Shown: in pieces, positions 1 through 13,600 of the stretch
Position numbering within the stretch: position 1 is the stretch's first letter
Layout of the letters: the number at the start of each line of letters is the position of its first letter
DNA from: Cruorifilaria tuberocauda
Lineage: Eukaryota > Nematoda > Chromadorea > Rhabditida > Onchocercidae
Assembly: GCA_013365365.1 (NCBI GenBank)
Contig: JABVXU010000075.1
Coordinates: 62,001-126,000 of the forward strand
Direction: 5' to 3'
Length of the DNA: 64,000 bases
The notes under the pieces: model-generated
Told to the model about the DNA's origin: nothing
The model's database searches: none
What the model saw: only the letters and a program-made list of their open reading frames with translations
Translations under genes and position numbers: made by a program

Positions 1-80
1 GATCAAATGTTAACAGTATTTGCTAAGGGTCTTCATGTTTTTGATTTTCTGTATCAGAACATTAATATTTCCTCGTGCAG

Positions 81-2709
81 ATTAAGTGGGTGGATGTAGA
101 GGGCGTCGAATATGCAGTTGTGATGCAAAATGAAAATGGGCCATGTCCGTTGTTGGCTGTTATCAATGTGCTCCTTTTGCGAGGTCGAATTTCATCACTT
201 TATAATTTCCATAGAATTTGCAATTTCAATTGAACTCAATTTCTATTATTAAGTAATTAAAATGAGGAAAGTAACACAATTTTCTAATGTTTTTGGAGCA
301 ACAAGAGAAAGGTATGGGTAGTTAGTTTTCCGGCGTTTTATTGCTTTGAAATGAAGATTAAATAAAACCTGTTCAGCTATTGTCTGAAGTTCTGAATATT
401 TGTAGGACAGATTATTTTACCATGTGGTTCTACAGAAGTCAGTGAAAAGAAATTACTGCAGTTTGTTGCAGATTGCATCCTTCGTCTAAAACCCAAGGTT
501 AGCGACGTGAATTTGCTTTGCATAAAGATTTCTCAATTAAATTAACAATGTTGCATTGTGCAATATCAAGTCATTTCAGAGATCAGTTCTATAACATGAG
601 AACGTTCCAATATAAGAATTATGATAAAATCCGTAAAACATTGAGGGATTTAAAAATTTTCTATTCGTAATATCAGTTGTCAAAGAATTCTGTTGTTCTG
701 TTTCAGGACATCGATGAAGCAGAACTACCAAATTACGAGCAGAATGTATCAGATGTACTTGCTTTGATACCTTCATTACCTAAGGGCCTCGATGTAAATA
801 TTCATTTCACTGGGTGTGTTGCTTGCTTTTCTTACCCAGTTTTACATTGAATATTTCCATTTTATGAAGTTGATGATTTGTAACAAAAATTGACCAATCG
901 CTACTAATCTCACATTTTCCAGAGTAAAAAGATTTGAATACACTCCAGCATGCGCATTGTTTGATATTCTAAATATACCACTAGTGCATGGATGGATTAT
1001 TGATCAAACTGATAAGGAATTATGTATGTTAATTTCGTGCTCTCTCCAGAATTTTTTCGCACAGAATCAGAATAATTTTGTTTTCGTGCCGAGCTGCGTT
1101 GAGATCATTATTGTAAACAAATTTCAAAAGTTAGCATGTTCTCCTCTGGTATCTTCATATCTCTCTAATATGATTCATGTGATTCAAATAATCTCTCTAA
1201 TATATTTGTTTGTATTTGTTGAAATACTCTTCTGAACGAATTCGAGAATTATATTTCAGAAAGTATGTTCGCTTAAGTAAAATACGCACATAAAGGTAGA
1301 CATGATGATTCGTTGGCTGTTCTTATTAATTCCTTAATTAATGTGTCGTTATAACCGTCACTTGATTGCGAGAACACAACGGTCTTTTTTATCAGTGTGT
1401 GCAGAAGTCTATTATTTTACTTTAAATGAAATTTTTTCTTTTGTTTTCAGTAAAAGTGGTGGATGGATTAAGTTACAATCGGATCGTGGAGAAAATTGTT
1501 AGTACAAACAATGAATCTGAAAATTACATGCTGAGGAATTTTCTAGAATCGAGCGCATCTCAGCTGACCACACAAGGGATTGCTGAACTTCTCTCAAATC
1601 TCAAGGATGGTGAAATTGCTGTGCTTTTTCGAAACAACCATTTTCAAACATTAGCAAAGCAAAAGGTTTGTTCACACTTCTGACAATATTTTCGAACACA
1701 TTTCACAACATTTTTCATTTACCCCTAACTTTTTACCATAAATCTTAAAGAATATCGTATTTCCAGGATGCACTGTATGTCCTAGTTACTGATATGGGAT
1801 TTCTTAAGGAATCTGCAGTTGTTTGGGAAACATTGGACTGTATTGATGGGAATTCTACCTTCGTTAATGCAATTTTCAGCACATCGCAGAAGTCGAGCAT
1901 TCTTGCTAACGAAAGTGCTGAGTAGGTTCAGAATTTTTAATTTAAACAGTGTTTGTTTCTATATATCTAAGATTCCATATATCATATTCAATTTCCAAAT
2001 ATTCTTAATAATATTTGCTAACAAACTAAAAGTTTAATTAATCAATGTAAATTTGAATATTTTTACATTAAATACTTCAATACTCAATATTGTCTTTTGA
2101 CATTCACCATATCGCGAATGTATTAGAGTACAATCGCAAAATAATTTTGTCGATGCTTTCAACATAGGTCAGCTTGATTCAATTTGATTCAACACTTCTA
2201 TAAATGACTAACTTCTTTAGTTACTTGTTGGCTCTTTCCATACAAGAAGCCGAAAAGGAAAGTATGGAAAATCGAAGAATGTAAACGTTTCCTTCTTTTT
2301 TCATTTCTTGAGCAGGTTTTTTAATCTCTTTTTAACAATATTTCTTTTTGAAGATTTCAAGCTTTTTTAATTTAAAAAAAATGATATATCACGCTTCCAT
2401 CTGATTAATTATAAGCTGCGTTTGCAGTAAATGATCTAAACTTCGAGATTGTTTGTTTTTTTCCTTCCTCTCGTAGGAATTGTTTTTAGGCATATAAACG
2501 AAATAAGTTTATCAACTAAAGAACACGAAGTGCGGCGTGAAATTCCACGGGGACGTGCGTTACCGTTATCAACTCAAGCCACCCGACCAAGCAAAAATTA
2601 CAATGTTCGTTTGTTTTGATTCTTTCTCTGTTGTCTTTAGATTTATCATTATTAATTCGATTAGTTCCTTTTCGATTATATTAATTACTTTCAGTGCTTG
2701 ATATTGTGA
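81..2709 (+). CDS. MINDY1/2: MINDY-family (FAM63) K48-specific deubiquitinase, 5' end outside window
   Basis: Exons read as 81-183, 406-497, 707-813, 923-1023, 1451-1665, 1767-1921, 2221-2280, 2490-2604 and 2695-2709. Together they make 963 nt, an open frame of 320 residues. The catalytic motif QNENGPCPLLA, with the Gln and Cys of the MINDY active site, lies in the first visible exon. The His motif FRNNHFQTL is in the 1451-1665 exon and DYLLALSIQEAE is in the 2221-2280 exon; all three are diagnostic of MINDY-1/2. The family trims K48-linked polyubiquitin chains in the cytosol. The last exon is only 15 nt and gives the C-terminus Cys-Leu-Ile-Leu, a CAAX-like prenylation signal. The protein N-terminus and probably one or more exons lie upstream of the window. 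Family assignment is firm; the small last exons rest on phase and splice signals. Confidence 0.9.
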
Positions 2710-3597
2710 AGCAGTGGCTGCCGATAAAAAGCGTTGTCAGGGCCTAAAAGGGCCTCACTGGAATACTTTCATTCGTTGCCTTGTCGGAGAATGGGTAATT
2801 AAAACGGCGCGCCTTTAATTTTTTCTCGATTGACAAAGCTGCCAATTGCTAATTCTGTTTTTAACAGTAAAAGGTCATTAATTTTATAGATCAGCTATTA
2901 GTCGTGCAGCTGTTTTTAATTTTGTTAATTTTATCGATTTTAAGTTTTAACTTTCCTCCGTCTTGGTACATATATAATTGTCTATCTCTAATTTCTAACT
3001 CTTTTTTCATCCCATTTGAAAAATGATATGTCACATCATTTTTTCCGTTGTTGTCATACGGTATGCAGAGTTTCGTCTTAAAATGTATAAATATTTAAGT
3101 CATTTGCTAGGTAACAGGAAATAAATGTGCAAGGTTTTCGTTAGCAGCTCATAAATGTATATAAATGTGTATATTTGTCTATGTGAGAGAGCATTGTCTC
3201 TCATATTTCCGCCTTATTTCCTAGGACATTTCCTGTCTTTGCTTAATCATATATGTAATTGTATTTCAGGCTCAAAAATTAATTGATTCTGGCTGTTATA
3301 TGTTTATTTTTCTTGCGAAGCTTCTCTTCCCTGTGTCATCACTTTGGTTTTGCGGTTATAAAATGTGTTTTGAATTTTCTATTCGTTTTTGAATTCTCTT
3401 TCTTGTTGGTTTTATCGAATATGCTTTTTATTGTAATTATGAATAAAATAAGTATACAATGAGTTTCTCGTCCGTTTTCATAATTGTCTATTGCAGTTTA
3501 TTTATATGAATTTATAAACAGTAACAGGAGAATTGCAGGATAATTTAGTGAAGAATTTCGGACGAATCATTTGCTTACGTTATAGTGTTGTTGAACA
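2710..3597. other. Spacer between MINDY and ATG7
   Basis: Contains the presumed 3'UTR of MINDY (AATAAA-like sequences near 3119 and 3441) and the upstream region of ATG7. No further coding exon was recognised. The two genes are co-oriented about 0.9 kb apart, which is long for a typical nematode operon junction, so separate transcription is the simpler reading. Confidence 0.6.
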
Positions 3598-6500
3598 ATG
3601 ACGGTGAAATTTGTTTCCTTTACAACTTTCGTTGATCCTTTGTTCTGGGATGAATTGGGCATGCGGAAGTTGAATGATTGGAAGCTGGACGAACAACCGC
3701 ATTCAATCACTGCCACATATTGCAACCGTAATTTACTTTTGAGTTTAATAAATTTTATTCGAAAAAAATCTTCATAAATGGCTGTGGAATCGACGAGTGA
3801 ATTTTTGGCAACCGTTGGTTTGCTGCTGATTTTTTGAACACGATTTCTACAGCGACATCGTTCTCCTTACCTTTACATATGAAAAAGATTACTAGCCGAA
3901 TTTATGTGCAGTCATGATTTATTTTCAAATAATAGCATGGAATTAATTTTCATCTTATTTTAGAGTGCTTGAAGTTTTTTTTAGCGGAGTTGCTTGCAAG
4001 GTTGCATCTTTTTATCGTTTGTTCGTGAACATTTTATTGAATATGGGTGAAATAGGAGATTGGTCTTCCGCGTTTCTCGGGAGATTTATTAGTGTTGTGT
4101 AGTGAAGTATTAAAATGAAGCATAATTTTCATGTAAGAGATAGCTGTACTTCTGTAATCTTATATCGATAGTAAATTTGATAATCATTGTTACAGAAGAT
4201 CCAGGAACATCAAGCACAAGATTGTCCATATCGTTTGATGCATTTCTGGTGAAATCAGAGTGGAACAAAAATGTAGTTCCAGTGAATGGATCAGTACTTG
4301 CTGTAAATACTCATGAAACATTCAGAAATCTTGACAGGAAACAAATTTTATGTGATGCTGCTGTAAAAGTCGGCGTTTTGCTCCATATATTCTTTTCATT
4401 CAATTTTTTTTTACATTTACCAGTTTGCGCATATTATATTCTATATCTAATTTAGTGCTTTCTTACTGAAATTTCATTTTAGCTTTTCTCCAAATTTTTC
4501 TTTGATTTAGTCATTTACACATGTTGGTAATGCTTTCATTAGCCAGCGGAAATCATTTCAAATATAAGATTTCGAATATGATTTATTCATATTTCGTGAT
4601 ACAGGTGAAAAGGTGCATCGAGTCACTGGATTGGCTTGAAAAGCCGTCGTTATTGAATACATTCTATCTTACTGTATATCCGGTTCGTTTTTTACTTTCT
4701 ACCTTTTTCTTGTCGTATTTGTCAGTCATTTTCGCAGAATTTTGGAATTTATAACGTAGTTTAGCTTGTCATCATAACCATTATAATTTGTTCCAGGATC
4801 TGAAAAAATATACCTTCCGGTATTGGAATTGCATTCCTGCACTCCTTTATCCGCAGTCAGTAAGGATGTTATCAGATCCTACGCAACTTTCGACTGAATT
4901 GGCATCTTTGATTCAAGTTTTCATTGCATTACATCATAATGAACCGTTTTTGTTGGTCGGTAAAACGCCGACCCATTTTTCATCGATACTTTCGAATAAT
5001 TTCGTATGGAGCAGTGATATCCTTGTTGTTTATGCAGATCCATCTACCTTGACAGCTTTTCCTGGATGGCCATTAAGGAATCTGTTAGCGGCGATAGCTT
5101 ACGTTCGGTACGTCTGGCGATAGTTTATGTAGACTGATTCTCAAAATTAATTCTTTATCATCAGCGGATCTAGAGTCATTTCTTATAGAAGGGATCTACA
5201 GAATGCCAAGTTCGTCTGTTATCGGAGTGGTGGTGTTCCAAGTGTCATTATGCATCTTGGTTGGGAGACAAATGGTAATCTGAGTACTGCCGCTGTTGGA
5301 TGGGAAAGAATAAAAGGTTCACTAACTCCTGCATTTATCGATTTACGAGGAAGCTTAGATCCGCTGAAGTAAGTCACGAATTCTTTGTCATATTTAAGAG
5401 ATTTGAAAAACAATCTAATAAAAATTCAACCCATTTTGCTTAATCTATCTAGTAGTTAGATGGACGTCGCAATCTTGATTATATAAAGTAGCCTTTTTTG
5501 GCCACTGCAAGTTTTCTGATTTTTTCTGGATATATTTTTTAATGAAAGCAAATTACAAAAACGAGGAAATTAAGAAAGCGTAAATTGTATTAAATTTAAA
5601 TACATAATTCATTTGTTCACACTTATCTTGTGTTTATTTTTTTTCTTGACACTTATTCTTTGGGCATTTGGGTGCATTCATTCGCTTGATTTTTCTTCCT
5701 GTATATTTTGATAAAATTCGAATGCTAAAAATTATAGAAGGTTCAAACAAATATTTCTAAATTAGGGGTAAGTGGAATGTATTAATAAGATACTGTTACG
5801 GCTCCGTTGAATTTTTGTCTTGACAATGGTTGTAATTTGATTAGTGGTATTTTAGACATCTCATTTCAGACTAATGGACTTTAGCGCTGAGCTAAATTTG
5901 CGTCTGATTCGTTGGCGTTTGGTGCCTAATATCAATCTTCAGCGTTTTGCCAGTTTGAAATGCTTGATCTTGGGTGCTGGTACCCTCGGTTGTAATGTAG
6001 CACGTTCACTACTTGGCTGGGGTGTTAAAAATTTCACATTCGTTGATAATGCTCACATATCCTACAGTAATGTCGTAAGGTCTGTTTAACCTTAACATAA
6101 GTACAAGGAAGTTTTATCTATAGTGGAACATTTGAATGAAAAAATTGTGTTGAATGTAGAAATAACCACATGTACAGTTTTCATTCGTAAAAGTTTCAAG
6201 TTTTGCGAAGTTAATAATATTGATTCTTTTTTATTTTAAAAACGGTATTTAATTCATCTTATTTTTTTTAGGCAATCGCTGTTTACTTTCGATGATGCTG
6301 CAAGTGGAGGAAAATTGAAAGCTGTAGCAGCTGCAGAAAGCCTGAGCAAAATAAATCCATTAATAAATGCTAAAGGCGTATGCATGAAAATACCGATGCC
6401 TGGTCATAATGTTTCAGAACAAGGTTCATTTTTTGAGGTTGCAGGGAATGTAACGGATTTAATGTATATCACATATTATCATTGCTTTACTATAATATTT

Positions 6501-7684
6501 TTATGCTTTCATTACAGAGGAGAAAGAAGTTGAGGAAATTGTGAAACATTTGGAAGAACTGGTAAAGGATCATGATGTCACGTTTTTGTTACTTGACAGT
6601 AGAGAAGCAAGATGGTTACCAACACTTATAGCAACTTTTCATTGCAAAGTTTGTTCCTTCCGATTCCATTTGTATTTTATTCATTTATTTTTGTTATTAT
6701 GTGCTAAATTTATTTCCAAGCTTCTGGTCTGAAATTTTTGTAGTATTCTATTTATGATTGATGATTTTAGTTGGCAATTAGCGTTGCACTTGGATTCGAC
6801 TGTTTTGTTGTAATTCGTCACGGTGTTTCTGATGATGATACTAGTGAAGATTCTAAACAGTCACAAAGTGATCCCAACATTGTTCCTGGTTCTCAGTTGG
6901 GTTGTTATTTTTGTAGTGATGTTACGGCACCTGGTAATTCTTCTGTTGATAGAACCATGGATCAGCAATGCACGGTAAGTATTTTGTTTTCAATAGTCAC
7001 ATCAGCTCTTCGTATTTAAGGGAAATAGTATGCATTTATTATCTTAATTTTTTTCAAAAAATAAAAATTAATTAGTTAATCACCAAACAAGTTTTAATTT
7101 ATTTGACTTGAAAATATAATTTTTCAATGTAATGTATTTTCAGAAAAATATGTAGAATTAATTATTCGCTCTGATTTTTCTGTAAGTCACCTTTCAGGTG
7201 AGTCGTGCAGGTATATCTTTAGCTGCTTCTGGTGCAGCCGTTGAATTACTTGCTGCGGTTGTCCAGTATCCTAAGATGGGGGGCTCTCCTGCTCGTCTTG
7301 GGGAAAATGACGAGTCAACAACTGTCCTCGGTGCAACACCGCATCAAATCAGATCTTTCCTCTCAAGATTTACGCAGGTGAATTATTTTATGCAAGCTTT
7401 TGAGGTGGTTTTAATAGTGTAATCTTTAGCTTATATTTGAAATTTCTCATTTTAATGAAAATTGCTTACAGATGACTCCAGCCGTCAGGCGTTTCGAGCG
7501 TTGTGTTGCTTGTGGGGTCGCTGTACAGGCTGCATATCGCTCGGATGGTTTTAAGTTCTTGTTAAAGGTTTTCAACAGCCCGCTTCATTTAGAATTGATT
7601 TCCGGACTAGATCAGCTGCAGGTAACTGCAACAGAAATGGATCTCAGGGAATTCGACGACAATGACAGTGTTTCATCTATCTAA
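3598..7684 (+). CDS. atg-7: ATG7, E1-like activating enzyme of autophagy
   Basis: Eleven exons: 3598-3727, 4196-4362, 4605-4682, 4797-5107, 5165-5368, 5870-6079, 6272-6423, 6518-6648, 6771-6974, 7198-7377 and 7472-7684. They join to 1980 nt (659 aa) with consistent phase. The N-terminal domain starts [20 protein letters not shown]. The E1 nucleotide-binding loop [18 protein letters not shown] is in the 5870-6079 exon. The catalytic Cys is in MDQQC-T, split from the following VSRAG block by the intron after 6974. The C-terminal region [11 protein letters not shown] through [10 protein letters not shown] matches ATG7. ATG7 activates ATG8/LC3 and ATG12 with ATP in the cytosol and passes them to ATG3 and ATG10. 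The start is the first ATG giving an ATG7-like N-terminus. Length is slightly below human ATG7 (about 700 aa). Confidence 0.96.
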
Positions 7685-8599
7685 TAAATTTCAAATAGTT
7701 CAATTTTCTTGTTTCTCTTCCTTTGGCTTCAGATGTTCATAAAAGTGATGAACGAGTAGCTAATGATAGGCAACTTGAAAAACCGCTCTGGATGTGACGG
7801 CAAGTTGAAAATGTCGCACTGACTACGCTTGATAACTTGTTTCTCTGTATATTTTTTGATGAAAAGTCGTCACGGCTGCTTTCAGTAATAAAAATACTTG
7901 TGAAATTCGAACTCTTTTTCAAAATTGTAAAATCTATCCTTTAGTCATCGCAATTCCAACATTTATCAGTCTTAAATATTTTGCATTTAGAATGTTGCAG
8001 TCTGGTAAATTACTAATTATAACTTGTTTTAAGTTCTAATTTCGCTGTATTTACTCTTTCTTCCAGTTATTAAAACTGACTTGTAACTTATTAACATTTT
8101 ACATGTTTAAGTTTGACATTCTTATTTGATGCAAAAGTCGAAATGGATATGTTTTAAATGGGATAAATTTTTATGTACGATCAGAAGAAACAAGGTCGAA
8201 TAGCATAGTGTCTGTTTTCAAAAACGTTCTGCTACGTCGAACATAGATGGACATGCAGAATAAACACGAGCATATGGGTCTTGGTGAGACATAAAAGATA
8301 TTATTTGCTTTGGAAATGTTTGAACACGTACAATAAGGATTTCTACATTAAGAAATATGCTGATTCTTGAATTTCGCATAACGCTCCAATTCTGCCAAAC
8401 TGAAGCTTTTAACTTTTTTTGCCAAACTCTGAATAAAAGGAATTGTTATGGCAAGAGAGAACAACTCTTGAAATTAATTATATTACAATTTAGAATCTTT
8501 TCAGTTTGATTTCACAAAATAGGAAAAAATTTATTGCATATCTGAGTAGAGGGCTAAATACTTTCATTTATTAAATTTCAAATGATATCAGTTCCACTA
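7685..8599. other. Convergent 3' spacer of ATG7 and the UBL gene
   Basis: Two genes end toward each other here. AT-rich sequence with no conserved reading frame seen; presumed 3'UTRs of both genes. Confidence 0.5.
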
Positions 8600-9186
8600 T
8601 CATTCATTAATGCGACGAATTTCACAAAAATTACTAACGATGTGATATTTCTCAGCAATCGCTGGCAGGACATTTGCGGGACATCGGTCAAAGAGAAAAC
8701 TGGTTAAAGCTTTTGAAACTATCGGGTTCGTATCATTAGACGGAACATTAACAACATTGATTCGGTTGCTATCTTCAATGCCATACGATTCGAGACTTGC
8801 TTCAATATCTATAATGCAAGCTTTCACGGCTAGATGAATCTAAGCGTTTGATATTTCAAAATAAGAATTTTGGATTTCAAGATAAAGCAAACTACGGTAG
8901 AAAAAAGAAAGGCGAGATTTGTTTTTTTAAACAAACTAACGAAATCTGGCATGAAAAATAGAACAAATGCAGCAAGCATAAGGGCCATCCGACATCAAAA
9001 CAACCTTTTTTACTTTAGTCCCAACATATGTTTCAGAAATAGGCAAACCATAGTGTTTTTGAAAGAAAGAGAGAACATACTGGTAAGAAGATGTCCTTGA
9101 TGAAGTAAACGCAGGGCATCTGGGAACAGATCTAGAATTCCACCAATTCTTTCCTTCAAACTTGCTACCGTATCTTTACTATCAAC
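8600..9186 (-). CDS. Ubiquitin-like domain protein, last two exons
   Basis: Exons 9081-9186 and 8600-8808 join in phase (donor GTATGT, acceptor TTATAG). The first gives VDSKDTVASLKERIGG then FPDALRLLHQGHLL. The second gives ASLESYGIEDSNRINVV. This is the later two-thirds of a beta-grasp ubiquitin-like fold (helix, then the L-x-x-x-G-x-x-L strand, then SYGI-D-x-x-x-I-x-VV). A tail of about 47 residues follows, ending EIRRINE before TGA. The first beta strands must come from an upstream exon I could not fix with confidence. The tail does not match a UBL family I can name (not clearly UBL4, UBL7, ubiquilin or BAG1). It is co-oriented with FNIP upstream, so co-transcription is possible but unproven. 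Confidence 0.65.
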
Positions 9187-10608
9187 CTAAATGTAACAGT
9201 CAGAATAAGACAAAAATACGGATGGTAAGTCCATTATTACCTTATTACAAATTTGAATTTCCAAAGATTCAAAAAATAAAGAGAAGTGAAATAGGAAAAG
9301 ATTACATTGAGTGTGAATGTTCCACCTTTCGCATTCATTCTTCTCACGTACAGTTTCATTACTTTCCCAATTGTTTATCAGTTTCCAGTATATAACAACA
9401 ATTCTATTATTCACCAATGATTTCTGTAACAAAAGAGTGATGAAATTTAACACGCAAAACGGCTTCATATGTTTCTTCAAATTTTAAGATTCAATGATCG
9501 CAATCAGTCCTACGGACCCCAAGCATTAATCTCTCTTGAGCTCTTTTGAGTATAACATGACTAGCACAACTCCAGACGGCCTTAAGATTAGACTTTTCAT
9601 TTAATCCTGATGCGACTACACAGTTAATCAGTAGGAGCGATTTGATTCTGAATAATTCATCCCATAATACCCGATAAGTTGAAGGTGAGAGAGAGCGCGA
9701 TAAAAGAACAATGAGTGCAGTCTGTGCAGGTACCTAGTCAGTGGTAGATCGGTCAGCCGCATATTGTGCTGCATGACGATTCAATTGAAGAGAAGCGACA
9801 TTGGCTTTGTCTCTTGAACCAAAACCCGATGAGATGTCGTCGTCGTGCCGTTGCGGAAGAAGAGGAAATCAAACATTAATGATGTTGATGAGCTCGATCT
9901 TCTTCCACATTGTCTGGCTATATGTCCCCTTTAGCTATGCTGAGGGGTAGGAATCTGAACATTTTGCTCATAAACTCTTCTCTATATCAAATAATTTCGG
10001 TCCTCATTGTTAGACACAGTGTTGATAATGAGTGATAGGCGTATTTCCCCGTCATCTATTCCTGTTAAAACGTTAAGTTCTTTCAGCAATCAGTTTACAA
10101 AATGGGCTTCTTCGACATTGGAAGATATTCATTTCTGATTTTGTGTATTCCAGGAACGGAAAAAACTGATTTTTATTTAGAGGAAGGCGTACAGCTCTAA
10201 TATATAAGCAGAAATAGAATATATATAAGGTAAAAAAATATAAGCGGATTGAGAAATACGAATAAACGATATAAAAAATCCCCAGTATGTAAAAAAACTA
10301 TATAAATATTACCAGTTAATCTGAGCAAACTTTTGAGTGTTAGAAATTGAGTACGAAAAAAATCTTCGAAAAAGTATAAGCAAAGTCATTTAAAACAGAT
10401 CACACAAGATAAAATGAAGGCAATAACAGATTAAAGAAGGATAAGTCCATCTAACTTGAAAATTAAGTAGATATTTAAACTGTTGACTGTCGAATTCCAT
10501 CAGTTTTCGGAATCTTTCAAGTCATTCCTCTCAACGGCTAAATGTGAAGGCCTCATACAAGGAAAAATAATTCATAAAATATGACGGAAATAGAGGAATT
10601 ACATAATG
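9187..10608. other. Spacer between FNIP and UBL exons
   Basis: Should hold the 5' exon of the UBL gene on the minus strand and the FNIP 3'UTR. Near 9442-9475 the minus strand reads TYEAVLR before a possible donor, which would suit the second UBL strand, but the upstream acceptor is poor and I do not call it. The rest shows no recognisable gene. Confidence 0.4.
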
Positions 10609-13600
10609 TTATATAATAGCTTGTAAAACGGAAGGATAGTATACAGCAGCAACATTAACAATAAGACGTAAGTCTGAATAATCACAGCCAATAACGCTCA
10701 CAACGCGTTCTGCCGTAACAGTAGCCGGTGTAATTTGTGTTCTATTCTTGCTATTCCCTGTAGTACCACCCAATAGTTCCACAAGTGAAAGTGATCGTGT
10801 CAGGATATCGCTCAAGCAATCTTCGATGAAAGATAACAAAAATGTTGGAGCTGCACCGAGCCGATATAAATCACCAAACTGCTCCAGCATCGTCACTACT
10901 GCATCGCATGGTGTCGTCATTTGACTTTCACCGACATTTGTATCATCTCCCGATATCATCTACATTACAATTTTATATATTACAGATTGAATGAAGTTCC
11001 AAAACTTATCCACTTGTCCAAAACAACTTCCACTTATCCAAACATATCCAAAACTTATCCACGAAAATATCAATTCGTAACTGAGCTCGTTATGAAAAAA
11101 TGCTAAGTATAGAGTGAATTTGAAAATTTTAAATCTGTACGAACAACATTCTTCTTTAGAATCATTAATGATCAACAGAAACAAACCTTCACGGTGTAAT
11201 TTGTGGCATCGGCAAGCACCACAACAGTTGGACTAAGTGGAGCAGAGTCAGAAGCAGTTGATGAAAAGGATGATTCAGGAAAGGATGTGCTGATCAGTTC
11301 GGATTCCCCGTTTTTTATATGGCACATCACTGAGCAGTAAGTCTGAAAAAGTGCTGAGCAATTAAAGTACTGACTCTGACAATTTTAACTTGATGTGCTT
11401 CATTTTCTAATGACTGTCCCTCCATGCATTTTCTTGTTCATTGTTAACATAAAAATCAACCTCCTAAATCTCTCCAACAGATAGCACGGAGTCCATATGA
11501 AATGAAGCTTAACTTCAGTCAAAATAAAACTGTTAAACTACTATTTTCTAAAGCTTGTGGTCAACATAATTTATTAAAACAGAACAACTTTACAAAGAAA
11601 TAGCATGTAAAATCTGATGAATTCAATTGTCTTAAACTAAATCATTCAGATAAACAATTCGATCAAATAGTCTAACAGTTAGCATACGATATATTCCCAC
11701 ATAAAAGCAACAAAATGAACAAAATTTACTTAAAATCACCATACAAACCTCTTTCAAGTCAATGGCAGCCAAGCGTAACCCGCATATAACAAAATGTGAG
11801 CAATAAGAATCACAAGGTCCAGCCAACATAGACCAAGCCAAACTCGTATCAGTAGAATCACTAGTATCACACGTTAAAGGAAAATACCATCCAGAATGTT
11901 TTGTGCTAACACCTGATTCTGCTGTCTCCCGAAGAACCACAAATTCTGGCTCTTTATTGTCAACTTTAAAGTTACACTTCATTACAGTAAGTTTTTCATC
12001 ACTTACCCGCTAATCCATGTTCATTTATTTAAAATATTAGGAATATACGATATTTGACCAAAAATAAGGCCTTTATGTTTCGTATAAATTTCATGAAGAT
12101 CAATTTAATTTTAAACAGTATACCTCCCTCTCCTAATGAGTATTTTTTGCCAAAATCAACAACATCGTCTTCACTGCAATTGATCGGTGAAAAAGATCTC
12201 ATTTCTGGCCGTGAATCCCACTTGTCGGCTGTAAAATTTAGAGCATTTAAAATTCCATAATAATATAAGAAACCTGATGACATTTCAAAATTCAAAACTG
12301 ACCAATGTCTCACTGACACATTTATCTCAGATATCATATCGAGCATCTCTTGATTGATCCAACTCAACTTCAAAACCTACACTTCATTTAATGTGAATAA
12401 GTTGTAGTGCATTAACTTTTCCAATTAAACAAAAAATCGGATGTCAGTAAACAATCATTATTACATACAAGAAACTCGGTTAAGCCACTGAAGATTTCAA
12501 AATACCCTTATTTCCATTTGGCTGAATCGCTGAGCATCGAACGAAATATGTGAGGACGTAGAGCAAATGCGTGATCAATTTCATATCATTTCCGATGATA
12601 ACTGTTCGGGCTAAACGTGTAGCACCGCCCACACTACCGCTTATTTCCATGTACTGGGCTAACTGAGCATTGTATGGATAACGCATACAATCTGAACTTC
12701 CGCTCTAGAATTGAAAATTCATATTTTGAAGCTGGAGAACTGAATAATGGGTTTTTGGAATATGCAAATCAAATCCATCATAATATGTACCTGAGCTGAG
12801 GGAGCCGATTAAAGTGTAACATTTTGAAAAATACATTTAAAATTCTTACGGTCCCCATCAAAAGCGAACGATGAAGATCTTCACAGTCTTCCGATGGCGT
12901 AACACTCGCCACCCATGCAAGATGGTTCATCAAAACACAAGACAATAATGTAGATACAAAACTGAAACATTTATAATTTCCTATAATTAAGATATATCAA
13001 TAAAATCTTGCAAGAAAGAAAATATTTTTTCGTAAATTACAAAAAAATAAAAATAAAACTCACTATCGTGTAGATTTCAAATCATATTCACAAATTAGTG
13101 CAGCTAGATTAGTACAGAAGTTGTTAGCTGTCGAAGCATACTCTTTTTCATTCATCAGACTCAACCAAACCGGAGAGCGAAACCGGTATGAATTATATAA
13201 CAAACAAACATTATGTACCAACTCTAACCATGCCTATAAACAATAAAAAAATGTAGCTTTGCTTTCTTGCAAGGACTTATTATATTGATAGTTGGATAAA
13301 CACGAAGTATGAACTCGACATCTTAAATTATTTTCACAGATTTTAGTATAATAAAGCCTTTGAGAGAATTTTTCAAGTACGAAAAATAACTCTCTGAAAC
13401 AAACCTCAAATAACAAATGCAAAAAACGAGTACGAGAGAGTGTTGCTTTCAGAATTTGAGCCTCCAGTTTGATAATTTCAATTTCAATAAGAGGAATGTG
13501 ACAAAGCAGAAATTGTTTCTCTTCTTCCCTAGAAAACATAACAAATGAAAATAAAACCATTCACTGAAACTATGTTCTCGATAATTTGAAAATCGAACTG

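Noticed and set aside
9442..9480. Upstream UBL exon reading TYEAVLR
   Set aside because: The sequence suits a second UBL strand and the phase fits, but a stop lies just upstream and the only acceptor is purine-rich.
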